Assembly: GCA_002293245.1 (NCBI GenBank)
Contig: DBCV01000066.1
Coordinates: forward strand, 1 to 7,831
Length of the DNA: 7,831 bases
From: Candidatus Saccharibacteria bacterium UBA949
GTDB taxonomy: Bacteria > Patescibacteriota > Saccharimonadia > Saccharimonadales > Saccharimonadaceae
Direction of reading: 5' to 3'
A program made the translations under genes and the position numbers. This document shows positions 1-5,522 of this stretch, piece after piece; position 1 is the stretch's first letter; every line of letters starts with the position of its first letter. The notes beneath the pieces were generated by a model. It saw only the letters and a list, made by a program, of their open reading frames with translations, was not told where the DNA came from and ran no database searches.

Positions 1-25
1 TACAAAAAGTGTGGGTGGTTCAGTC

Positions 26-55
26 TTGCATTTGTGCATTTTCGTGTGATATAAT
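26..55 (+). promoter_or_regulatory. Promoter of tRNA-Gly
   Basis: A perfect -10 box TATAAT lies at 50-55 and is preceded by TGA (47-49), which makes an extended -10. A poor -35 candidate, TTGCAT (26-31, three of six consensus bases), is 18 bp upstream. The expected start is near A62, leaving a leader of about 26 nt before the tRNA. The extended -10 probably compensates for the weak -35. Inferred from sequence only. Confidence 0.6.
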
Positions 56-87
56 GCAAGCAGTCACATTTACATGGGATGGTACGT

Positions 88-164
88 GCGAGCTTAGCTC
101 AGTTGTTTAGAGCGCGTCCTTGCCAAGGACGAGGTCGAGAGTTAGAGTCTCTTAGCTCGCACCA
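88..164 (+). tRNA. tRNA-Gly (anticodon GCC), unusual U19-A56 elbow
   Basis: A complete cloverleaf folds by eye. The acceptor GCGAGCT (88-94) pairs with AGCTCGC (154-160). The D stem is 97-100 with 110-113. The anticodon stem CGTCC/GGACG (115-119, 127-131) closes loop TTGCCAA with anticodon GCC at 122-124. The variable loop is five bases, and the T stem is 137-141 with 149-153. The discriminator is A161 and the CCA tail (162-164) is encoded. G1-C72, C2-G71, G3-C70 and C35-C36 match known glycine identity elements. Two universally conserved positions differ: position 19 is T106 instead of G, and position 56 is A144 instead of C. These two bases form a tertiary pair in normal tRNAs, so the changes compensate each other. 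G18, U54, U55 and A58 are kept. The gene is convergent with the permease gene that ends at 197. Confidence 0.93.
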
Positions 165-198
165 GAAAAGGCTTTTCAGTTACCGGAAGGTCTTTTTT
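165..198 (+). terminator. Possible weak terminator of tRNA-Gly
   Basis: Directly after the CCA there is a five-pair hairpin GAAAA-GGC-TTTTC (165-177), then a three-pair hairpin ACC-GGAA-GGT (182-191) followed by C and six T residues (193-198). The stems are short for an intrinsic terminator. The T tract is on the plus strand, so it suits the tRNA transcript rather than the convergent permease operon, for which no clear terminator is visible before the tRNA. Confidence 0.3.
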
Positions 199-2260
199 AG
201 TCCTTCGCCATCACAATACGTTTGGACATGGAATAAGTTATTAAGAAATATCCACCGTAAATAATCGCGATAAATACCGCAGTTGCAATAATCGACAGCA
301 ACAAGTCAGCACTAGCAAAAGTCATAATAATCTTATCCGCGAACATTATCCCGAATATCGAGTGGACAGCCGCAACCAATAGCGGCATGCCGAAGAATAT
401 ACCAATCTGGATAAGCAAAGTCCGATTCAGCGCTTTTTGGTCCACGCCTAACTTGCTCAAAACCATGTATTTTTCGCGGTTATCAGAGCTTTCAGAAACT
501 TCTTTCAGGCCCAACATCGCCGCACTAGTAATCAAGAATACACTCCCCAGATACAACCCGACAAACGTTGACATCACCGATAACCCAACACTATTTATGT
601 ATATTTCGCTCTTCGAGTTCGGCATCAAGGAGCAACCATCACAAGTTTGCCCCACATCAGAATAAACCCTGCCATAGATATCTTCTTCGATTGTGTCTTT
701 TTCTTCATCACTTTCGGCAAGATAATTGCCCACTAGCATGCTCTCTATTGTATAAGAATCTAGGTCTAACCCGTTCGGCACCACGATAAACCCCTGATTT
801 ACCGGCCCATCGGACATATATATAAACCCGCTTACGGTATGGTCATATCTAGGCCGAAGCGCGGTGGCACCGACTATGATTTCTGGCGCACGGTGGCTCA
901 AAGCATAGTTCCGTGCCTGCGTGGCATCTGGTTGGTTTGAGACCGCCACATATTCACCATCCGCTAGTTCCACCACTGGCTGGCCATAAAACGTTGCCAG
1001 CCTGTTATAATCGCTCACCCGAATTAAATGCTCTCTCATACTTAACATATTATCAATTGTTTGACCAATCGAGTCCTTAACAAACGCCTCTAGGGCTTCT
1101 AAGCCGACCGTATCGGCATAGGTGACATCATCGCTCGAGTAGGTTTTCGCAACCTCGTACTCGCTGAATGTCCGGCCTAGGTCAATTCCCAGATTCTCCA
1201 GAGCTTGCTCAGCCGTCACGACTTCTCTTTGCTCTTCACCCGGTTTCGTTTCCAACCAAGTAATTACCGAAAGTTGAAAATCCGCCGGTGCATATTCATG
1301 TAATTCCGATGTCATTGAGTTGCGAATCGAAATCGCACTGCTAAAAATCCCAATGGTCAAAAATAGCAACAAGCTAATCACCGACATCGAAACCACAGTG
1401 GTGTTGATTTTACCATCAACCTCACGCAAAATAAAAGTATTCAATTTGCGGTTATAGAACCCTTTGAACCTTTGGGCGATTCGCAGAGCCAGGCCGGACC
1501 AGGACCAAAATAGTAAGAACGTGCCGACCACGCCAAAAACGATATATTGAACCAAGAGCTGGTCCGTAAGATCAGCAAACTTTGCGGTCACCCCCATGTA
1601 TGCCATCACCAGCAAAACGACAGCAACCATAAACAATAGCGTGCATACAACTGGGTTTCGGAGTTTTATCTTCTCGTTCATCTTGCTACTATGAATCAAA
1701 TCTATCAGCCGCGTCCGACCCACCGAAATTGCGCTAAAAATCATAACGATCACATATATTGCGCCAAACATACCGAGGGTAGTCAGCAGCGAAGCGCTGG
1801 AGAAAACGAACTGGAAACTCATCATATCCACCTCGAAAATGTTGGCGACAAATATCGACATCAACTGCGAAAGCCCAATGCCAATTCCAAGCCCGACTAT
1901 CAAGGAAACTAGCCCTATTAGCAGAGTCTCAATAAGCAAAATACGCGAAACCTGCCCCTTGCCCATACCCAGCGTCATATAGATTCCGAACTCGCTCTTG
2001 CGCCTCTTCATCAAGAAACGGCTAGCATAGATAATCAACAACCCAAGAACCACTGCCACTCCCACGCTCAAAACCGACATCACACTGGTCATCAGGTCTA
2101 CCAATTCGTGCTGACGGGCAGAGATATTCAGCATCACGGTTTGCGATTCCAGAGAATTAAATAGGTAAAAGATCGTCGTGCCCAAAACCAGCGTAAAGAA
2201 GTAAATAGCGTAGTTGCGCAAATTACGCCGGATGTTGCGCACAGAAAGCTTAAAGAGCAT
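197..2260 (-). CDS. BceB-like ABC transporter permease (FtsX family)
   Basis: Membrane permease of the peptide-sensing and detoxifying BceAB type, 687 residues. The hydrophobicity pattern gives ten helices: about 17-38, 58-80, 105-135, 155-180, 203-223, 236-258, 287-312, 555-585, 613-638 and 650-676. A large outside domain of roughly 240 residues lies between helices 7 and 8, the hallmark of BceB permeases and the region thought to recognise the peptide. The N-terminus [13 protein letters not shown] is typical of the family. An ATG three codons upstream (2269) would put the ribosome site GGAGGAG (2270-2276) directly against the start. The chosen ATG has nine bases of spacing and fits the family N-terminus. 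The gene overlaps the ATPase gene by 11 bp, so translation is probably coupled. A CxxC pair (CDGC, residues 540-543) sits outside just before helix 8. The substrate cannot be read from sequence; lipid-II-binding peptides are the family's usual targets. Confidence 0.88.
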   Translation of the reverse strand: MLFKLSVRNIRRNLRNYAIYFFTLVLGTTIFYLFNSLESQTVMLNISARQHELVDLMTSVMSVLSVGVAVVLGLLIIYASRFLMKRRKSEFGIYMTLGMGKGQVSRILLIETLLIGLVSLIVGLGIGIGLSQLMSIFVANIFEVDMMSFQFVFSSASLLTTLGMFGAIYVIVMIFSAISVGRTRLIDLIHSSKMNEKIKLRNPVVCTLLFMVAVVLLVMAYMGVTAKFADLTDQLLVQYIVFGVVGTFLLFWSWSGLALRIAQRFKGFYNRKLNTFILREVDGKINTTVVSMSVISLLLFLTIGIFSSAISIRNSMTSELHEYAPADFQLSVITWLETKPGEEQREVVTAEQALENLGIDLGRTFSEYEVAKTYSSDDVTYADTVGLEALEAFVKDSIGQTIDNMLSMREHLIRVSDYNRLATFYGQPVVELADGEYVAVSNQPDATQARNYALSHRAPEIIVGATALRPRYDHTVSGFIYMSDGPVNQGFIVVPNGLDLDSYTIESMLVGNYLAESDEEKDTIEEDIYGRVYSDVGQTCDGCSLMPNSKSEIYINSVGLSVMSTFVGLYLGSVFLITSAAMLGLKEVSESSDNREKYMVLSKLGVDQKALNRTLLIQIGIFFGMPLLVAAVHSIFGIMFADKIIMTFASADLLLSIIATAVFIAIIYGGYFLITYSMSKRIVMAKD

Positions 2261-3026
2261 CACTAACATCTCCTCCGAGCAACGTCATTACATCAATTAT
2301 TTCGCTAAAGAACGCTTTTCTTGAATTGTCGTTTCGAGCAATTTCGTTGAATACTTGCCCGTCTTTAATGAAGATAATTCTCGACGCGTAGCTAGCAGCA
2401 AAAGCATCGTGCGTCACCATCAAGATAGTCGCTTTCAAATCCTTGTTCAGGTATGTAAAGGTTTCCAAGAGTTGGCGGGCCGATTTTGAATCTAGCGCTC
2501 CGGTTGGTTCGTCAGCCAGCACCAGTTTCGGGTTAGTAATTACCGCCCGGGCCGAGGCAACCCGCTGTTTTTCGCCACCAGAAAGCTGATACGGATATTT
2601 TTCTAAAATTCTAGTAATCTCCAATTTCTTTGCGACCTCGTTAGTTCTCTCGATCACTTCTTCCGCTCCCACACCTTGAATAGTTAGAGCCAGCGCAATA
2701 TTTTCCCGTGCCGTTAGCGTATTCAGCAAGTTAAAATCCTGAAAGACAAATCCTAATTCTTCACGCCGAAAACGGTTCAGGTCGTTCCCTTTTAGCGTAG
2801 TAATATCCCGCCCAGCCGCAAAAATATGTCCGCTAGTCACTCGATCAATTGTCGAAATAACATTAAGCAGTGTAGTTTTACCGGATCCGGAAGCTCCCAT
2901 AATCGCCACAAATTCGCCCGCATCAACCTCAAACGAAATGTCACCAATCGCTTTCGTTATATTGGAACGATTGCCGTAGTACTTCTCGATATGCTTGATT
3001 TCCAAAACTGTATTTGCACTGTTCAT
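2250..3026 (-). CDS. BceA-like ABC transporter ATP-binding protein
   Basis: Cytoplasmic ATPase that powers the adjacent permease, 258 residues, full length for the MacB/LolD/BceA class. All nucleotide-binding motifs are intact: Walker [10 protein letters not shown] (44-52), Q-loop Q96 in FVFQDFNLL, signature LSGGEKQR (148-155), Walker [14 protein letters not shown] (168-180) with catalytic E173, and switch H206 in MVTHD. The start at 3026 has a ribosome site AAAGGA eight bases upstream. It is the first gene after the only sizeable gap in the four-gene module and has its own candidate promoter there. Its last codons contain the ribosome site and start of the permease gene. The family and the pairing with a BceB-like permease are secure; the transported peptide is unknown. 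Confidence 0.93.
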   Translation of the reverse strand: MNSANTVLEIKHIEKYYGNRSNITKAIGDISFEVDAGEFVAIMGASGSGKTTLLNVISTIDRVTSGHIFAAGRDITTLKGNDLNRFRREELGFVFQDFNLLNTLTARENIALALTIQGVGAEEVIERTNEVAKKLEITRILEKYPYQLSGGEKQRVASARAVITNPKLVLADEPTGALDSKSARQLLETFTYLNKDLKATILMVTHDAFAASYASRIIFIKDGQVFNEIARNDNSRKAFFSEIIDVMTLLGGDVSDAL

Positions 3027-3046
3027 TGAATTTTTCCTTTCATTCT

Positions 3047-3082
3047 GATTCGCATTCTACACGCATTCGTAAACTATCACAA
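3047..3082 (-). promoter_or_regulatory. Candidate promoter of the transporter genes
   Basis: On the minus strand TTGTGA (3077-3082, four of six -35 consensus bases) is followed after 17 bp by TAGAAT (3054-3059, five of six -10 bases). The expected start is near 3046, about 20 nt before the ATPase ATG, with a ribosome site inside that leader. In Firmicutes the bceAB genes have a separate promoter activated by BceR, and this layout matches. The weaker -35 would suit activator dependence. Confidence 0.55.
3051..3068 (-). repeat. Pair of 7-bp direct repeats GAATGCG at 11-bp period
   Basis: GAATGCG occurs twice on the minus strand (plus-strand CGCATTC at 3051-3057 and 3062-3068), separated by four bases. 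A further partial copy, GAATG, lies at 3041-3045. Seven-base direct repeats with four-base spacing are the geometry of many OmpR/PhoB-family binding sites. They overlap the -10 box, so binding there would more likely block than activate. Chance is possible for so short a repeat. Confidence 0.3.
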
Positions 3083-3102
3083 TCGATTTAGCTTACAGCA
3101 AA

Positions 3103-4128
3103 CTAACGTTTCCGTAAGGTTTCATCCCGGATTGGCACCAAATACCTATTATTCCCAAACGTGATTTTTACCTCTGTGAACTCACCCTCCACCGAATCAA
3201 TTTCCAATTTGTGGCCCATATCGCGGCTCAATTCGTTGGATATATATAAGCCCATCCCTGTTGACGATCCTCGCCTCCGATCATTGCTGCCCGTAAAGCC
3301 CTTTTTTAGTACCTGTTTTAGCTCTGACTTCTTTATGCCTATACCGTTATCACGAATGCGTAGTACAATTTGCCCACCTTCCTCTTGCGCAAAAATCTTA
3401 ATCTGCGCGTCACCAGCACCACGGTATTTTACGGCGTTTAATATGACCTGGTTGATAATAAACTCCAGCCATTTTGGATCACTATGCACCGTCATGTTCA
3501 AGTTTTCTGTTTCAATCCTCATGCCATTCTTAATTAAACTATCCTTGTTGCTCTTAATTGCCGAGTTGACAATAGTCCTCAAGCCTACTGGTTTGATTAC
3601 GTAGTCCTTTTCGGCTGCACCTACCTTGGAATAGAATAATGCTTGATTGATGCAGTTTTCAATCTCCTCCAGATATGTTTTCTGCACCCTGTCGCTTTTG
3701 TGTAGCGAAAGTTTCAGCCCAGTCAACGGCGTCTTAACCTCGTGCACCCACAGTTCAATATAATCACGAAACTCCTTGTTGTTCCTGGCATAGTCTGCAA
3801 TTTCTTCCGCCAAAGACCTATCCGTATCAAACAAAACTTCATAAAATATCCGGCCCTCCAAAAAACCCGGCCGATCCAAGAGCTCGGCCAATAAGTACTT
3901 TTTATCGAGCTCCCGGAGTGTCCGCTGCATCCGACCGTAAAACCCCCGCTTACGAAAAAAGTCATACAGAAACAGAGCGACACCAAAAACTACACTAAGA
4001 ACCAAGATACTAGACACTGCTGCTGGATTCACCCGAAAAACCAGCAATATCGCTAGCTCAATCAAAACTAAGCTACAATAGCCCAATAGCTTCACCCCAT
4101 TATCCCAAAAGTAATCTACAAATTTCAT
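3103..4128 (-). CDS. BceS-like intramembrane-sensing histidine kinase
   Basis: Sensor kinase of 341 residues that should phosphorylate the regulator encoded just upstream. Two N-terminal helices (about 14-32 and 37-56) are joined by only a few residues, so there is no real outside sensor domain. This is the signature of BceS-type kinases, which sense through their transporter partner. The H-box WVHEVKTPLTG carries the phosphorylated H129. The N-box around N226/N231, the G1 box DNGIGI (260-265), an F-box region (278-281) and the G2 box GMGLYI (291-296) are all present. The start overlaps the regulator stop by 4 bp (ATGA), so the two are translationally coupled. A 76-bp gap then separates it from the transporter genes. 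The kinase class is clear; BceS assignment rests on topology, the H-box form and the neighbours. Confidence 0.9.
   Translation of the reverse strand: MKFVDYFWDNGVKLLGYCSLVLIELAILLVFRVNPAAVSSILVLSVVFGVALFLYDFFRKRGFYGRMQRTLRELDKKYLLAELLDRPGFLEGRIFYEVLFDTDRSLAEEIADYARNNKEFRDYIELWVHEVKTPLTGLKLSLHKSDRVQKTYLEEIENCINQALFYSKVGAAEKDYVIKPVGLRTIVNSAIKSNKDSLIKNGMRIETENLNMTVHSDPKWLEFIINQVILNAVKYRGAGDAQIKIFAQEEGGQIVLRIRDNGIGIKKSELKQVLKKGFTGSNDRRRGSSTGMGLYISNELSRDMGHKLEIDSVEGEFTEVKITFGNNRYLVPIRDETLRKR
3104..3117 (-). promoter_or_regulatory. Possible BceR-type operator over the kinase stop codon
   Basis: The minus strand reads TTACG-GAAA-CGTTA, an inverted repeat with a four-base centre. It fits TnACn-N4-nGTnA, close to the TnACA-N4-TGTAA consensus I recall for BceR-like regulators. 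Wider arms pair at seven of nine positions. It is formed by the last codons and stop of the kinase gene and lies 21 bp upstream of the candidate transporter -35 box, a plausible activator position. A second imperfect inverted repeat, with arms TTAGTTTGC and GTAAGCTAA, follows immediately. Confidence 0.4.
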
Positions 4129-4793
4129 TCCAGAATATACCCTTGAGCTCGCCGCGTTGATATTAATTCCCCCAATCCTACGCTTTCTAATTTGCGCCGC
4201 AACCGGTTGATGTTTACCGTCAGCGTGTTGTCATCCACAAACCTATCGCCCTCCCATAAGTTGTCCATAATATCCGCACGGGACATGGTTTTACCATGGT
4301 TTTTGACCAAATAACTCAAAATCGCCAACTCATTTTTGCTCAAAACGATGTCTTGCCCAGCAGATCTGAGTACGCTTTTGGCCAAGAAAATCTCGATGCC
4401 TTTATACTCTAAACTTTCCGCGCTAGATCCCTGGAAACGTTTCAGTACGGCCTCAATTCGCAACAACAAAATTTGCGCACTATACGGCTTGCGCACAAAA
4501 TCATCTGCTCCGTAGCTCATACTCACCACCTCATCCATCTCACTGCTCCGGCTAGTCAGAACGATGATTGGCACCCTATTCCCCGATTCTCGAACTTTCT
4601 TCAAGACCTGCATCCCATTTAACACAGGAATGCCTACATCCAACAACACCAAATCAGCTCTGGATTTCAGGACTGTCTCGACCACGTTCGCAAAATCATC
4701 CACTACTACCACCTCATAGCCATTTTCGCCCAAAATGCGGGTCAACTCATCCACGAGCCTCGTATCATCTTCGACGACCAGTATCTTTGCCAT
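4125..4793 (-). CDS. OmpR-family response regulator (BceR-like)
   Basis: DNA-binding regulator of 222 residues, the normal length of the OmpR/PhoB family. The receiver domain (about 1-118) has the acidic pocket E8-D9-D10, phosphoacceptor D52 in LVLLDVGIP, T80 and K102 in VRKPY. A winged-helix effector domain follows (about 127-222), with the recognition region DDNTLTVNINRLRRKLE and the closing hairpin TRRAQGYILE. The start gives the family's usual MAKILVVEDD. There is no ribosome site: the -10 box of a strong promoter ends only seven bases upstream, so the mRNA probably starts at the ATG. The gene overlaps its kinase by 4 bp. It is expected to activate the transporter genes in response to peptide stress. 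Confidence 0.93.
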   Translation of the reverse strand: MAKILVVEDDTRLVDELTRILGENGYEVVVVDDFANVVETVLKSRADLVLLDVGIPVLNGMQVLKKVRESGNRVPIIVLTSRSSEMDEVVSMSYGADDFVRKPYSAQILLLRIEAVLKRFQGSSAESLEYKGIEIFLAKSVLRSAGQDIVLSKNELAILSYLVKNHGKTMSRADIMDNLWEGDRFVDDNTLTVNINRLRRKLESVGLGELISTRRAQGYILE

Positions 4794-4800
4794 ACTATAT

Positions 4801-4829
4801 ATTATAGCATATTACGGCTAATCTGTCAG
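4801..4829 (-). promoter_or_regulatory. Strong promoter of the regulator gene, predicted leaderless
   Basis: Minus strand: CTGACA (4824-4829, five of six -35 bases), a 17-bp spacer, then TATAAT (4801-4806) preceded by TGC, which makes a perfect extended -10. The -35 box is made of the last sense codons of the preceding gene (CTG ACA). The first purine at normal start distance is the A of the regulator ATG (4793), eight bases below the -10. This predicts a leaderless mRNA and independent expression of the sensor module. Confidence 0.75.
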
Positions 4830-5522
4830 CTTGAGGTCAAAGCCGCGAGCCGGTACCTGCACGCTAGTCCAGTTCACCGCTAACGCCGTTGCTGGACGAC
4901 TGTAGCGCAGAGTTAATTCCTCCACCCATCCCGCCGGAACTCTAAAGAAGAGCCAGCCGTTTTCTATTTCGCTTACGCCTGTGGTTGAAAGCAAGCGCAG
5001 GTCATGCTTTTTTATAAAATCCTTAAAAAGCGCATTATCCGACTGGACCAGCTCCATTCCAGCAAACAGCGACAAATCGCTCGGATCTACCGGAATATAT
5101 AGGTTCTTGCTATTATCAACTTCTATCTGCAATGCTACGCCCACTAGACTCCCATCCTGCACATCGGCTTTTCTATCAATTTCTACGCCGGATAGGATAT
5201 ACTTGACAGTGATTATCGATTTCCAAAGCTCGGGGTTTGCGGAGTTGGGCCCCGAATCGCCCTCGTCATAGTTCAAGATGCCGTGATTCAACGAGCGAGC
5301 CTTGATTTTAGTGCCATTCGTCATGAGCTTGACGGCATAATCCGGATCGTTCTTATTCAGCTCGTCCTGCAGACCGGAGACCTGGTTCATTAAAGTGTCA
5401 AATCCACCGTCCAAAAACTTTACCACTCCAAAAGCCACTACACTAAAAATTAGCACTACCAATATGATTCTGGAGCGGTTTCTGCGCAAGAACCCTAACA
5501 AACCAAACTGTTGCTGTTTCAT
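4818..5522 (-). CDS. Single-pass membrane protein with exposed DUF4352-like domain
   Basis: Protein of 234 residues with no assigned function. It has a basic cytoplasmic tail (RRNRSR, 13-18), one helix at about 19-36, a linker to about 62, and an outside beta-rich domain to the end. The stretch ENGWLFFRVPAGWVEELTLRY (187-207) and VALQIEVDNSKN (129-140) resemble the DUF4352 immunoglobulin-like fold found on many Gram-positive surface proteins. This is a pattern judgement, not a search hit. The start overlaps the rsmA stop by 4 bp (ATGA), with ribosome site GAGGG five bases upstream. Its last codons form the -35 box of the next gene's promoter. It could equally be a generic cell-surface anchor protein; its place between rsmA and a peptide-sensing system does not settle the role. 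Confidence 0.8.
   Translation of the reverse strand: MKQQQFGLLGFLRRNRSRIILVVLIFSVVAFGVVKFLDGGFDTLMNQVSGLQDELNKNDPDYAVKLMTNGTKIKARSLNHGILNYDEGDSGPNSANPELWKSIITVKYILSGVEIDRKADVQDGSLVGVALQIEVDNSKNLYIPVDPSDLSLFAGMELVQSDNALFKDFIKKHDLRLLSTTGVSEIENGWLFFRVPAGWVEELTLRYSRPATALAVNWTSVQVPARGFDLKLTD

Noticed and set aside
79..264. Plus-strand open frame of 61 codons running through the tRNA
   Set aside because: It reads across tRNA-Gly and the end of the permease gene; the product has no protein-like features.
3161..3604. Plus-strand open frame of 147 codons opposite the kinase gene
   Set aside because: Antisense shadow of the conserved kinase ATP-binding domain.
197..4793. Possible mobile origin of the transporter/sensor cassette next to a tRNA gene
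   Set aside because: No integrase, transposase or duplicated tRNA end is visible, so a tRNA-linked island cannot be supported from this window.
4791..4806. Short AT-rich inverted repeat CTATA-TAT-TATAG at the regulator start
   Set aside because: The arms are only five bases and consist mostly of the -10 box itself; chance is the simplest explanation.
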